Notes: generated from the letters alone by a model not told the origin. A stretch of 64,000 nt of DNA from DASYPQ01 sp046155895 (GCA_046155895.1 JBJXFB010000059.1:19853-83852); one strand, 5' to 3'; positions 37,626 to 46,466 are shown, counted from the first letter of the stretch. Numbers and translations are program-made.

Positions 37626-38876
37626 ATGGGCAAGGTCGTGCTGACGGGGAAGGGCCGCCGCTGGATCGAAGGCGGACATCCCTGGGCGTTCCGCGACGAC
37701 GTCGCGGAGGCGGAGGCGGAGCCGGGGGAGATCGCAGCCGTTCTCGGTCCAGGAGGACTGCACCTCGGGTTCGGGGCCTTCAGCAGCGCGTCGCGGATCG
37801 CGGTCCGCATGGTCTCACGCGAGAAGGAGGAGCCCGACCGCTCGTTCTGGAAGGGGCGCGTCGAGCGCGCGGTCGCCGCGCGGACCAGAATGGGCTACGT
37901 CGAGGCGGACGGCGCGTGCCGGCTGATCGCGGGCGACGCCGACGGTTTCCCGGGGCTCGTCGTCGACCGCTACGCGGACGTGCTCGTGATCCAGAGCGGA
38001 ACGGCGGCCGCCGATCGGCTGCGCGAGGAAGTCGTCGCGCTCCTCGACGAGGCGCTGCCGTTCCCGATCGCGACGGTCGTCGATCGTTCCGACAGCGCCG
38101 TGAGGAAGCTCGAAGCGCTCGAGAAGCGCGTCGAGGTCCTGCGCGGCGCCGTCCCGGAAGGCGTTCTCGTGCGCGAAGGTGGGCTGCGCTACGAAGTCGA
38201 CGTGCTGGGCGGCCACAAGACGGGCCACTACCTCGACCAGCGCGAGAACCGGGCTCGCGCCGCGGCGCGCGCGGCCGGTCGGGACGTCCTCGACGCGTTC
38301 TGCTACGACGGCCTGTTTGGCGTCCGCGCGGCGATGGCCGGGGCCCGGTCGGTCCTGTGCCTCGACCAGTCCGAGGCGGCGCTCGAGCGCGCCCGGCGGA
38401 ACGCGGAGCGCAACGGCGTCGCCGACCGCGTGCGCACGCGCCGCGCCAACTGCATGTCCGAGCTCAAGGCCCTCGCGCGCGAGGAGGCCCGTTTCGGGCT
38501 CGTCGTCGTCGATCCGCCAGCCTTCGCCAAGAGCCGCCGCGAGATCGCGGGCGCCGAGCGCGGCTACGTCGACGTGAACCGGCGGGCGATGGAGCTCATC
38601 GAGCCCGGCGGCACGCTCGTCTCGGCCTCGTGCTCCTACAACGTCCGCGTGCCGGCGTTCGTGGGCTTCCTCGCGGACGCGGCGCGCGAGTCGGGGCGAG
38701 ACGCGTACCTCGAGGAGCTCGCCGGTGCCGCGCCCGACCACCCGGCGCTCCTGTCGCTCCCGGAGAGCGCCTACTTGAAGTGCGCGTTCCTGCGTGTCGA
38801 GGGAGAGCCTAGAATGCGCGGCCGCCGACATGCCGACCACCACGATCGCGATCCAGCTGAACGGAAGGGACCTTGA
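37626..38876 (+). CDS. rlmI: RlmI-type 23S rRNA cytosine-5 methyltransferase
   Basis: A 416-residue SAM-dependent methyltransferase of the RlmI/COG1092 family, which methylates a cytosine in 23S rRNA. Residues 1-75 form a PUA-like RNA-binding domain (RRWIEGGHPWAFRDDV). The SAM domain contains VLDAFCYDGLFGVRAAMAGA (motif I), VVVDPPAFAKSRREI (motif IV) and the catalytic-cysteine region LVSASCSYNV. The C-terminal 16 or so residues are Arg/His-rich and overlap thiS by 47 bases, so the true end is a read-through of the next gene's start. It heads a tight chain with the thiamine genes, although its own function is ribosomal. Confidence 0.87.
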   Translation: MGKVVLTGKGRRWIEGGHPWAFRDDVAEAEAEPGEIAAVLGPGGLHLGFGAFSSASRIAVRMVSREKEEPDRSFWKGRVERAVAARTRMGYVEADGACRLIAGDADGFPGLVVDRYADVLVIQSGTAAADRLREEVVALLDEALPFPIATVVDRSDSAVRKLEALEKRVEVLRGAVPEGVLVREGGLRYEVDVLGGHKTGHYLDQRENRARAAARAAGRDVLDAFCYDGLFGVRAAMAGARSVLCLDQSEAALERARRNAERNGVADRVRTRRANCMSELKALAREEARFGLVVVDPPAFAKSRREIAGAERGYVDVNRRAMELIEPGGTLVSASCSYNVRVPAFVGFLADAARESGRDAYLEELAGAAPDHPALLSLPESAYLKCAFLRVEGEPRMRGRRHADHHDRDPAERKGP

Positions 38877-39045
38877 GGTGCCCGAGGGTCGGAGCGTCGC
38901 GGAGCTCGTGGCCGAGCTCGATCTGCGGCCGGGGATGGTCGCCGTGGAAGTGAACGGGAGCCTGGTCACGCGCGACCGGCGCGAGTCCACGGTCCTCCGC
39001 GCCGGCGACCTGGTGGAGCTGGTGACGATCATGGGAGGGGGTTGA
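38830..39045 (+). CDS. thiS: Sulfur carrier protein ThiS
   Basis: A 71-residue ubiquitin-like protein that carries a thiocarboxylate for thiazole formation in thiamine synthesis. The beta-grasp pattern is clear (IQLNGRDLEVPEGRSVAELV) and the chain ends in the required Gly-Gly (VELVTIMGGG). The ATG at 38830 lies inside the end of rlmI, in a different frame, and gives the standard length. ThiG follows after three bases. The adenylating enzyme ThiF and the glycine/tyrosine oxidase (ThiO/ThiH) are not in the window. Confidence 0.93.
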   Translation: MPTTTIAIQLNGRDLEVPEGRSVAELVAELDLRPGMVAVEVNGSLVTRDRRESTVLRAGDLVELVTIMGGG

Positions 39046-39048
39046 GCG

Positions 39049-39879
39049 ATGACGCCCTCGGAGAGTCCTTTGGAGTTCGCGGACGAGCCCCTCGTCCTCG
39101 GAGAGACCGTCCTCCACTCCCGCCTGCTCGTCGGAACGGGCAAGTACGCCTCCTTCGAGGAGACGCGCGCGGCCCTGGAGATCAGCGGGACCCGCTGCGT
39201 GACCGTCGCGATCCGCCGTGTCGAGCTCGGCGGCAAGGGGCCCAACCTCCTCGACTACATCGACCGCTCCCGCTACACGATCCTCCCGAACACCGCCGGC
39301 TGCTACGACGCGAAGACGGCGGTGCGCACGGCGGAGCTCGCGCGCGAGCTCCTCGGGACGAAGCTCGTGAAGCTCGAGGTGCTCGGCGATCCGAAGACGC
39401 TCCTCCCCGACCCCGTCGGGACGCTCGAGGCGACGCGCGAGCTCGTCCGGCAGGGTTTCGACGTGCTCGTCTACACCTCCGACGATCCGCGGCTCGGCGT
39501 CCGCCTCGAGGAGCTCGGCGTCGTCAGCGTCATGCCCGCCGGCTCGCCGATCGGCTCGGGGCAGGGGATCCTGAACCCGAACGCGATCCGGATCCTGCTC
39601 GAGCTCGTCCGCGTCCCCGTCATCGTCGACGCGGGCGTCGGGACGGCGTCCGACGTCGCCATCGCGATGGAGCTCGGCGCGCACGGCGTCCTCCTGAACA
39701 CCGGCATCGCCTCCGCGCGCGAGCCGCTGCGCATGGCCGCCGCGATGCGCGACGCGTGCTCCGCGGGCCGGAACGCGTTCCTCGCGGGCCGAATCCCGCG
39801 CAGACTGTACGCGAACGCCTCGTCGCCGATCGAGGGCGTGGTCGGCTCCGGCGGGGCGGGATCGGCAGCCCGATCTTGA
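39049..39879 (+). CDS. thiG: Thiazole synthase ThiG
   Basis: A 276-residue TIM-barrel enzyme that forms the thiazole phosphate of thiamine from deoxyxylulose phosphate, dehydroglycine and ThiS thiocarboxylate. The substrate-binding lysine lies in KLVKLEVLGDPKTLLPD. Other marks are RLLVGTGKYASFEET, the phosphate loop VDAGVGTASDVAIAMELGA and VLLNTGIASA. The length is slightly above the usual 255-265 residues. It follows thiS by three bases. Its TGA stop overlaps the TTG start of the CPBP gene as TTGA, so the next protein is probably translated by the same ribosomes. Confidence 0.95.
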   Translation: MTPSESPLEFADEPLVLGETVLHSRLLVGTGKYASFEETRAALEISGTRCVTVAIRRVELGGKGPNLLDYIDRSRYTILPNTAGCYDAKTAVRTAELARELLGTKLVKLEVLGDPKTLLPDPVGTLEATRELVRQGFDVLVYTSDDPRLGVRLEELGVVSVMPAGSPIGSGQGILNPNAIRILLELVRVPVIVDAGVGTASDVAIAMELGAHGVLLNTGIASAREPLRMAAAMRDACSAGRNAFLAGRIPRRLYANASSPIEGVVGSGGAGSAARS

Positions 39880-40691
39880 TCCAAGCCGCGCAGGAAGGGA
39901 TCGACAGCGGCACCCTCGCGGAGCTGGGCGCGGTCTTCGCCGCGACTTCGCTGGCGCTTTCGCCGCTGGCGGTCTTCGTCGTCCGGCGGCTCTTCCCCGG
40001 TCGCAACGTCTTCTTCGCGCGCTGGGGCTTCTCCCACGTCGCGATCCTCGTCGCGCTGGCGACCGTGCTCTTCCTGGCGCTCTCGTTCCTGGATCCGCAG
40101 CTCGAGAGTCTGGCCCCGTCGACGAAGACGATCGTCGAGCTCGGGCTCCGGACCGCCGTCCTGGGCGGATGCTGCGCCGCGGTCGTGGTCTTCGCTCGAC
40201 GCCTCGATCCGAGCGGCCACCTCTCGCTGGGGTTGTGGCCCGGCCGGAACCTTGGCGCCGCCCTGGCCGGGCTGGCGGGCTACGGGATCGTCCTGCCCGG
40301 GATCCTGGGTCTCGGGCTCCTCTGGCCGTGGATCCTGCGCGCGTTCGGCGCGGAGATCGAGCCCGATCCGCTGCTCGGGCAGCTGCGGAACCTCGAGGCG
40401 GGCGAACGCGTGATCGCGATCCTCCTCGCCGTCGCCGTCGCGCCGCTGTTCGAGGAGATGCTGTTCCGCGCCTTCCTCCAGCCGCTGCTCGTGCAGAACC
40501 TCTCCGACCGGCTCGGCATCGTCGTCACGTCCTTCGTGTTCGCCGCTCTCCACGGCGCGACCGCACTCGTCCCGATCTTCGCGTTGAGCCTCCTCCTGGG
40601 GGCGATCATGCTGCGGACGCAGCGGTTGTTCGCCGTGTGGGTCGTGCACGCGACGCACAACGCGCTCGTTTTCCTGCTCCTGTACGCGTAG
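39876..40691 (+). CDS. CPBP family intramembrane metalloprotease
   Basis: A 271-residue protein with about eight membrane helices. The CPBP/Abi motifs are intact: FEEMLFRAFL (paired glutamates plus Arg), FVFAALHG (FxxxH) and VHATHN. Members are Rce1-like membrane proteases acting on prenylated or bacteriocin-related substrates; the substrate here is unknown. Translation starts at a TTG that overlaps the thiG stop (TTGA). No ATG lies in the first helix. The chain continues with the carbonic-anhydrase gene 13 bases later. Position between thiamine and sulfur-insertion genes does not by itself suggest a role. Confidence 0.85.
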   Translation: MIQAAQEGIDSGTLAELGAVFAATSLALSPLAVFVVRRLFPGRNVFFARWGFSHVAILVALATVLFLALSFLDPQLESLAPSTKTIVELGLRTAVLGGCCAAVVVFARRLDPSGHLSLGLWPGRNLGAALAGLAGYGIVLPGILGLGLLWPWILRAFGAEIEPDPLLGQLRNLEAGERVIAILLAVAVAPLFEEMLFRAFLQPLLVQNLSDRLGIVVTSFVFAALHGATALVPIFALSLLLGAIMLRTQRLFAVWVVHATHNALVFLLLYA

Positions 40692-40704
40692 TAGGCTGTC
40701 CCCG

Positions 40705-41223
40705 ATGGCCACGTTCCCGCGCCGAGGTCTCTTCCGTCCGATCGCGGGCGGCGCCTACGCCGCGGTCGACGCGATCGTCACGGGCGACGTGACGCTGGGG
40801 GAGGACGTCGGGATCTGGTTCGGATGCGTCGTGCGCGGCGACGACGCGCCGCTCACCGTCGGGCGCCGGACGAACGTGCAAGACCTGACGATGATCCACG
40901 CCGACACGGGCGTCCCCAACGTCATCGGCGAGGAAGTGACGATCGGACACCGCTGCGTCCTCCACGGCGCGCGCGTGGAGGACCGGTGCCTGATCGGCAT
41001 GGGGGCCATCCTTCTCGGCGGCTCGGTGGTCGGCGCGGAGTCCCTCATCGCCGCCGGCACGGTCGTCAAGGAAGGATTCGTCGTCCCGCCGCGCTCGCTC
41101 GTCGCCGGTGTTCCCGGCAAGATCCTCCGCACGCTGCGCGACGACGAAGTCGAGGGGATCGTGCGCAGCGCCGAGGGCTACGTCCGGAAGATCCGCCTCT
41201 ACCTCGAGGAGGCGCGGGCTTGA
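40705..41223 (+). CDS. Gamma-class carbonic anhydrase-like hexapeptide protein
   Basis: A 172-residue left-handed beta-helix protein of the gamma carbonic anhydrase/YrdA/PaaY group. Hexapeptide repeats run through most of the chain. The three metal-binding histidines are present at residues 65, 82 and 87 (MIHADTG, IGHRCVLHG), and GDD after VVR matches the family. The C-terminal helix KIRLYLEEARA packs beside the beta-helix in relatives. It might hydrate CO2, but many members lack strong activity or act on CoA esters. Its stop overlaps the larE start as TTGA. Confidence 0.88.
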   Translation: MATFPRRGLFRPIAGGAYAAVDAIVTGDVTLGEDVGIWFGCVVRGDDAPLTVGRRTNVQDLTMIHADTGVPNVIGEEVTIGHRCVLHGARVEDRCLIGMGAILLGGSVVGAESLIAAGTVVKEGFVVPPRSLVAGVPGKILRTLRDDEVEGIVRSAEGYVRKIRLYLEEARA

Positions 41224-42053
41224 CCTGTCCCGGGACCTACGAGGACCGCCTGGCGCGGCTTCAGGACCGGCTGCGCTCGCTCGAGCGCGTCGCGGTCGCC
41301 TTCTCGGGCGGCGTCGATTCGAGCGCGCTGCTGCACGCGGCGCGTTCCGTCCTCGGGAGCGGCGCCGTCGGCGTTATCGCGGACTCGCCCTCGCTCCCGC
41401 GGCGCGAGCTCGCCGACGCCCGCGAGACCGCCGCCCGCATCGGCGCGGAGCTCGCGGTGATCTCGACCGACGAGATGGAGGACGAGGGCTACCGCGCGAA
41501 CCGCGGGGACCGCTGCTACTTCTGCAAATCGGCTCTCTTCCGGGCCATGGAGCCCTGGGCCCGCTCGCGCGGCTTCCGCGCGCTGGCCTTCGGCGAGATC
41601 CAGGACGACCTCCTCGACGACCGGCCCGGGGCGCGCGCCGCACGGGAGTTCGGCGTGGTCGCGCCGCTCTCCGAGGCGGGCTTCACGAAGGAGGACGTCC
41701 GCCGCTACGCGCGCGAAGCCGGGCTCGACGTCGCGGAGAAGCCCGCGTCGGCCTGCCTCGCCTCGCGGATCCCCGTGGGATCACGCGTCACGCGCGCAGC
41801 CCTCGAGCGCGTCGAGCGTTGCGAAGAGATCGTCAAGGAACTGGGCTTCCGCCAGGTTCGCGTGCGCGATCGGCTGCCGCGCGCGCGCGTCGAGGTCGGC
41901 GAGCTCGAGCTCCCCCGGGCCGAGGCGCTGCTGGAGCGGATCCGGGAAGGACTGCTGTCCCAAGGCTACACCTCGATCGAGATCGCTCCGTACCTCTCCC
42001 CGGCGCGGAGGGACCCGGTTCCCGCGACGGACCAGGCCGTCGCCGGCCCCTGA
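41220..42053 (+). CDS. larE: ATP-dependent sulfur transferase LarE
   Basis: A 277-residue PP-loop enzyme. LarE adds sulfur to the nicotinate-derived pincer that becomes the nickel cofactor of lactate racemase. The PP-loop SGGVDSS is at residues 29-35. Cys179 in PASACLASR aligns with the sulfur-donor cysteine of Lactobacillus LarE. CYFC (Cys99, Cys102) adds two more cysteines, as in forms that bind a 4Fe-4S cluster and reuse sulfur instead of sacrificing a cysteine. The start is TTG, overlapping the carbonic-anhydrase stop. No larA, larB or larC is in the window, so another pathway cannot be excluded. Confidence 0.86.
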   Translation: MTCPGTYEDRLARLQDRLRSLERVAVAFSGGVDSSALLHAARSVLGSGAVGVIADSPSLPRRELADARETAARIGAELAVISTDEMEDEGYRANRGDRCYFCKSALFRAMEPWARSRGFRALAFGEIQDDLLDDRPGARAAREFGVVAPLSEAGFTKEDVRRYAREAGLDVAEKPASACLASRIPVGSRVTRAALERVERCEEIVKELGFRQVRVRDRLPRARVEVGELELPRAEALLERIREGLLSQGYTSIEIAPYLSPARRDPVPATDQAVAGP

Positions 42054-42162
42054 ACCCCGGGCCCCGAACCTCTTTCCGGAAGGCGGCTCCCCGGCTGGCG
42101 AACCGTCTGCTATTCTCGACGATGAGCGGATTTTCGCGCCGCCTCCCCCGGATCCCTCGATC

Positions 42163-43710
42163 ATGTTTTCCCTCCTCCGGGCGTGCGCAGGCTCCCTGAC
42201 CATCCTGGCCGCGGCTTCCGCGCTCCCTGCTCGGGTTTTCGCGCAGTCCGCGCCGCCGAGTTTCCACGTCGCGCGCAACTTCGACACCGGGTGGGTCCTC
42301 AACAGCGGCGACCAGGCGTCCACGATCGCCTCGTTCCCCGTGCGCCTCGCCGGAGCGAGCTGGGTCCGTCTCGTGTTCGAGCAGATCGAGCTGCCCCCGG
42401 TGGGAGCTCGCTTGCGGCTCACCTCGGTGCTCGACGGGGCGCAGCAGGAGCTCGACGCCCGCCAATGCCTCGAGTGGGGAGGGACGAGCGCCTACTTCAA
42501 CGGTGAGGACGTCCAGGTCGAGATCGTCGCGGAGCCGGACTCCGGGCGCTGCCGCGTCGTGCTCTCCGGGATCACCGCGGGCGTCCCGCCGATGCCGAGC
42601 TTCTCGCAGTGCGGGCCGGCGGATGACCGCGTCCCCTCGAGCGACCCGCGGGTGGGCCGATCGATGCCCGTCGGCTGTACCGCCTTCCTGATCGGCGACT
42701 GCGGACACAATCTCCTCTCAGCCGGGCATTGCTCGGGCCCGACGCTCCAGCTCGTCGAGTTCAACGTCCCGCCTTCCGACTCCAACGGCGCCGTGACCCA
42801 TCCGCCGCCCGCGGACCAGTACGCGGTCGATCCGGTTTCCAAGCAGTCGAGCACCGGCGGCCTCGGCAACGACTGGGCCTACTTCGGCGTGTTCCCGAAT
42901 CCTTCGACAGGTCTGCGGCCGTACCAGCGACAGCAGGCGGCCTTCGCGCTCGCTGGCGGTGCGCCGACCGCGCGCGGATCGATCGTCGTGCGCGTGACGA
43001 GCTACGGCACCGACACCACGCCGGCGGAGCGCAACCAGACGCAGCAGACCGCGACCGGATCCTACCTCTCGTCCAGCGGGACGACGGTCGGCTATCGGAC
43101 CGACACGGAGGGCGGGAGCTCGGGTGCGCCCGTCGAGTGGGAGCAGGGGGACGAGGTGATCGGCATCCACACGCACGGCGGGTGCGACGCGACCGCCGGG
43201 ATGAACAGCGGAACCGTGATCGATCATCCCGCCTTGCAGGCAGCGCTGGCGAGTCCGCAGGGCCAGTGCGAATGCCGCGGGGAGACGAGCACGTACTGCA
43301 CGGGCAAGGTGAACAGCCAGGGGTGCGTCGAGACGATCTACGCGGTCGGCACGCCGAGCGCGAGCGGGGCAGCGGGCCCCTTCCTGATCCACGCCTCGCA
43401 GATCGTGAACAACAAGCTCGGGCTCATGTTCTACGGCTCCGCTCCCGCGAGCCATCCGTTCCAGGGGGGGACGGCCTGCGTCGGCGGGTCCGTGCGCCGG
43501 GTCGGCGTGCAGAGCTCGGGCGGGATCCCGGGCACGCCGAACTGCACGGGCACGTTCACCTTCGACATGGGAGCGCGGATCGCCAGCCAGGTCGACGTGA
43601 ACCTCGTAGTCGGCGCGAACGTGTTCGCCCAGTACTACTCGCGCGATCCCGCTTCGCCCACGGGACCGTTCGGGCTGACGAACGGCCTGCAGTTCACGAT
43701 CGGCCCGTAA
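42163..43710 (+). CDS. Secreted trypsin-like serine protease with cysteine-rich C-terminal module
   Basis: A 515-residue exported protein with a signal peptide (ILAAASALPARVFAQ). A chymotrypsin-fold protease occupies roughly residues 150-350, with the triad His189 (LLSAGHC), Asp237 (GNDWAYFGV) and Ser320 (GGSSGAPV), all intact. Residues of about 375-515 form a separate module starting YCTGKVNSQGC, with NNKLGLMFYG, PFQGG...C and FGLTNGLQFTI. The same module ends the propeller protein at 58307-59968, so it is a shared tail, perhaps for sorting or surface attachment. Some relatives of this protease type resemble lysyl endopeptidases. Substrate unknown. A palindromic repeat begins five bases after the stop. 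Confidence 0.82.
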   Translation: MFSLLRACAGSLTILAAASALPARVFAQSAPPSFHVARNFDTGWVLNSGDQASTIASFPVRLAGASWVRLVFEQIELPPVGARLRLTSVLDGAQQELDARQCLEWGGTSAYFNGEDVQVEIVAEPDSGRCRVVLSGITAGVPPMPSFSQCGPADDRVPSSDPRVGRSMPVGCTAFLIGDCGHNLLSAGHCSGPTLQLVEFNVPPSDSNGAVTHPPPADQYAVDPVSKQSSTGGLGNDWAYFGVFPNPSTGLRPYQRQQAAFALAGGAPTARGSIVVRVTSYGTDTTPAERNQTQQTATGSYLSSSGTTVGYRTDTEGGSSGAPVEWEQGDEVIGIHTHGGCDATAGMNSGTVIDHPALQAALASPQGQCECRGETSTYCTGKVNSQGCVETIYAVGTPSASGAAGPFLIHASQIVNNKLGLMFYGSAPASHPFQGGTACVGGSVRRVGVQSSGGIPGTPNCTGTFTFDMGARIASQVDVNLVVGANVFAQYYSRDPASPTGPFGLTNGLQFTIGP

Positions 43711-43714
43711 TCAC

Positions 43715-43741
43715 GGAACCGGGTTCGTTTTCTCGCAGCTC
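43715..43741. repeat. Palindromic repeat, copy 1 (after the protease gene)
   Basis: The element GGAACCGGGTTCGTTTTC plus TCGCAGCTC starts five bases after the protease stop. Its core GAACC-G-GGTTC is a self-palindrome. It matches the elements at 46298-46439, with a compensated change (G for A) at the palindrome centre and one other difference. No open reading frame is needed to explain it. Confidence 0.7.
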
Positions 43742-43828
43742 CCGGTCCGCCGGTCCGGCCCGCGAGGGCTCCCGGCGAGACGCTAGAGAGCCAATCCCGC
43801 CCTGTTCTGCATAATCAAGGGTCGACCC

Positions 43829-46294
43829 ATGGCCCAGCAGAACGAGCTCGTCCCCTCCGCGCGCGGTCGCCAAGGCGAATGGTTCCGGTCGTGGGCGACG
43901 CTGGGCCTCTCGCTCGGCACGGTTCTCTTCGTTCTGCGCTCGAGCTTCCTGCTGCTCGGCTTCGGGCGGATCCCTCCGGCCTCGCCCGAGCTGGAGGCCT
44001 GGCACATCGCGCTCTCGATGGGCCGCATGCTGCCCGCCTCCTTCGGGGCCGCCGCGATCGCCGCCGCGATCGCTCTCTCGTTGCGCGCGGGGCCTGCCTG
44101 GGCGATTTCGGCCCTGCTGTCCATGGCCGCTCTTTCCGGCTGGCCCCTCGCGGCGCCCGGCGACCTGCCGGATGCCGCCACGAGCGCGGGCCGGCTCTCG
44201 CTCGCGATCCTCGGGCTCACCGCCATCGTCCTCGGGGCGCTCCTGACCTTGGCCGCGCGCCGGATCGTCCTCACGGGGGGTCGCCAGGATCCGGTACGCG
44301 CCGCCTCGGGCGAGGCCCGGCCCCGTCCCGGTTCCCTTCCGATCGCCCTCGCCGTTTCCGCCGCGGTTCCCCTGGCCATCTGGCTCTTCCACGGCCGCGA
44401 CGCTCCGCATCGCCACGTCCGAGAGACCGCGCGAGAGATCCTGCTCGATCCCTCGGCGTGGACCGTGGTCTCCAGCCTGCCGGACGCTGCTCCTCGGACC
44501 GGCGTCCTCACGCCCACGCTCGACTGGACCGTGGATGGAGGCGATCTCGACGCGCTCGTGATGCCTCCGCCTTGCGAGGTTCGATTCACGGTCGGTCCCG
44601 ACGAGGACCCGCTCTACCTCCGCGCGAGCGCCGGCGTCGATCGCCGCATCGCTTGGCAGCTCCAGGACGCGCCCGAGGATTGCGCCGTGCAGTTCGAGAT
44701 CGACGTGAACGGGATGCGGCGCTTCGGCGCCCAGATCCTCGCCCGCGAACCCGCTTCCCGACGCATGTGGCACCATGCGGGCGGGAGACGGGGTCTCTAC
44801 GTCGAGCCCGGCGACACGGTCACTCTGCGGACCTCGTTCTCGCATCCGGACACGCCGATCTTCGGGAACATCCCGATCCAGGCGGGTTTCGGGCGGCTCG
44901 AGCTCGAGCGCGAGGTCGCGCGGCAATACCGCCGCCATGGCGAGGAGGATCCCAACGTCCTCCTCATCGTCATGGACACGCAGCGCGCCGACATGCTTTC
45001 GTGCTACGGCGCGACGGAGCACAAGACGCCGGCGTTCGACGCGCTCGCGGAGCGGGGGATCCTGTACGAGCGCGGGTACGCGACCTCGAGCTGGACCTGG
45101 CCATCGACGGCTTCGATCCTGACCGGATTGCCGCCGGAGGCGCACGGCGTGCTCGACGAGAAGGCCTGCTACCTCGACGGGGAGCTCGAGACGCTCGCCG
45201 AGCTCCTGCGCGACCGCGATTTCTCGACGGGCGCCTTCGTCTGCAATCCGATCCTCGATCCGGCCAAGAACTTCGACCAGGGCTTCGAGACCTACGACTA
45301 CTCGCGCGATTTCCGCATGTCCGGCGCGGTGGTGAAGGACGTCTCGACCTGGATCGATCAGCACCGCGACGCCCGCTTCTTCCTCTATCTCCACCTGGTC
45401 GACCCGCACCATCCCATGGTGGCGCGCGACGAGGACTTCGCGCGCATCGGGCTGGCTCGGACGCCGCCGGCCGGATCGCCGGAGCAGCCGTTCATCGATT
45501 ACGGGCGCCGGCTCCTCGAGGGTCGGAGCATCGCCGAAGGCGGACGGATGGATCCTGATCCGGTCATCCCTGGAGAACATCAGCGGTGGATGCGCGAGGC
45601 GTACCGCGCCAGCGTCCTCTCCGCCGATCACTACGTGGGGGAGATCCTGCGCGCGCTCGAGGAGCGCGGGCTCGACGAGAGCACGATCGTGGTGTTCACG
45701 AGCGATCACGGGGAGGAGCTGCTCGACCACGGGCTGCTCGGGCACGGCACCACGCTGTACCAGGAGCTCGTGCGCGTCCCGCTGATCCTGGCCGGGCCCG
45801 GGGTGCCGCGCGGGGTGCGTGTCGAGACACCCGTGACGAACCGGAGCCTGTTTCGCACGCTAGCGACGCGGTGCGGCGCCGAGACGCGCGCCGTGCCCGA
45901 CGACGTCGATCTGCTGTCGCCGGCGAGCGTGGTGGCGCGTCCGATCTACTTCACGACGCACACGGGCTGGTGGTGGAACGCGCCGCGGACGCCGATCCAC
46001 GGAACCCTCGAATGGCCGTGGGTCATCCATGTCGCCCCGCGCGGGCTCGCGTGGGGACAGCCCAGGGACGCGGACCCGGGAGACGGGCAAGCGCGCCTCT
46101 ACCACCTCGTGACGGATCCCGAGGAGGTGATCGACTGCACCGCCGGGCGGGCCGATCTCTCCGCCGCGATGCGCGGGCGGCTGGCGGAACACGCGCGATC
46201 GTCCCTGCGCGTTCGTTCGCCGGGAGCGACTGGCGCGGGCGAAGCGACGCTCGACCTCCTGCGGCGGATCGGCTACACGGGCGAGGTGAAGTGA
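43829..46294 (+). CDS. Membrane-anchored sulfatase/phosphatase-like enzyme (AlkP superfamily)
   Basis: An 821-residue protein. The N-terminal 190 residues have about four to five membrane helices. A beta-rich domain follows (to about 380), then the AlkP-fold domain: VLLIVMDTQRADMLSCYG (metal ligands), SSWTWPSTASILTG (nucleophile region) and VVFTSDHGEELLDHG. The nucleophile position is Thr423 and the following Arg is Thr427, so the classical sulfatase CxPSR motif for formylglycine is absent. It is therefore more likely a phospho- or phosphonotransferase/hydrolase, or a catalytically changed sulfatase. The active domain should face the periplasm. The gene stands alone and is flanked on both sides by copies of the palindromic repeat. 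Confidence 0.8.
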   Translation: MAQQNELVPSARGRQGEWFRSWATLGLSLGTVLFVLRSSFLLLGFGRIPPASPELEAWHIALSMGRMLPASFGAAAIAAAIALSLRAGPAWAISALLSMAALSGWPLAAPGDLPDAATSAGRLSLAILGLTAIVLGALLTLAARRIVLTGGRQDPVRAASGEARPRPGSLPIALAVSAAVPLAIWLFHGRDAPHRHVRETAREILLDPSAWTVVSSLPDAAPRTGVLTPTLDWTVDGGDLDALVMPPPCEVRFTVGPDEDPLYLRASAGVDRRIAWQLQDAPEDCAVQFEIDVNGMRRFGAQILAREPASRRMWHHAGGRRGLYVEPGDTVTLRTSFSHPDTPIFGNIPIQAGFGRLELEREVARQYRRHGEEDPNVLLIVMDTQRADMLSCYGATEHKTPAFDALAERGILYERGYATSSWTWPSTASILTGLPPEAHGVLDEKACYLDGELETLAELLRDRDFSTGAFVCNPILDPAKNFDQGFETYDYSRDFRMSGAVVKDVSTWIDQHRDARFFLYLHLVDPHHPMVARDEDFARIGLARTPPAGSPEQPFIDYGRRLLEGRSIAEGGRMDPDPVIPGEHQRWMREAYRASVLSADHYVGEILRALEERGLDESTIVVFTSDHGEELLDHGLLGHGTTLYQELVRVPLILAGPGVPRGVRVETPVTNRSLFRTLATRCGAETRAVPDDVDLLSPASVVARPIYFTTHTGWWWNAPRTPIHGTLEWPWVIHVAPRGLAWGQPRDADPGDGQARLYHLVTDPEEVIDCTAGRADLSAAMRGRLAEHARSSLRVRSPGATGAGEATLDLLRRIGYTGEVK

Positions 46295-46297
46295 CGC

Positions 46298-46407
46298 GGG
46301 GAAAGTACTGAACCAGGTTCGTTTACTCGCACCTCGAGCCGCGTCCATGCGCGCGCCGAGGCCCGGCTCGAGGTGCGAGAAAACGAACCTGGTTCAGTAC
46401 TTTCCCC
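46298..46407. repeat. 44-bp inverted repeat (palindromic repeat copies 2 and 3)
   Basis: Two 44-base arms (46298-46341 and 46364-46407) are inverted copies with one mismatch, separated by 22 bases. Each arm holds GAACCAGGTTC next to a GTTT(A/T)CTCGCACCTCG segment. It starts three bases after the stop of the membrane phosphatase-like gene and can form a very stable cruciform or RNA hairpin, so it may also end transcription. Confidence 0.85.
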
Positions 46408-46439
46408 GAGGTGCGAGAAAACGAACCTGGTTCAGTACT
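46408..46439. repeat. Palindromic repeat, copy 4 (direct repeat of the right arm)
   Basis: A further 32-base copy (GAGGTGCGAGAAAACGAACC and onward to AGTACT) adjoins the inverted pair in the same orientation as its right arm. It is identical to that arm across its length and ends 27 bases before the oxidoreductase ATG. Confidence 0.85.
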
Positions 46440-46466
46440 CGCCGCGATCCGTACCATGGCCGCCCC

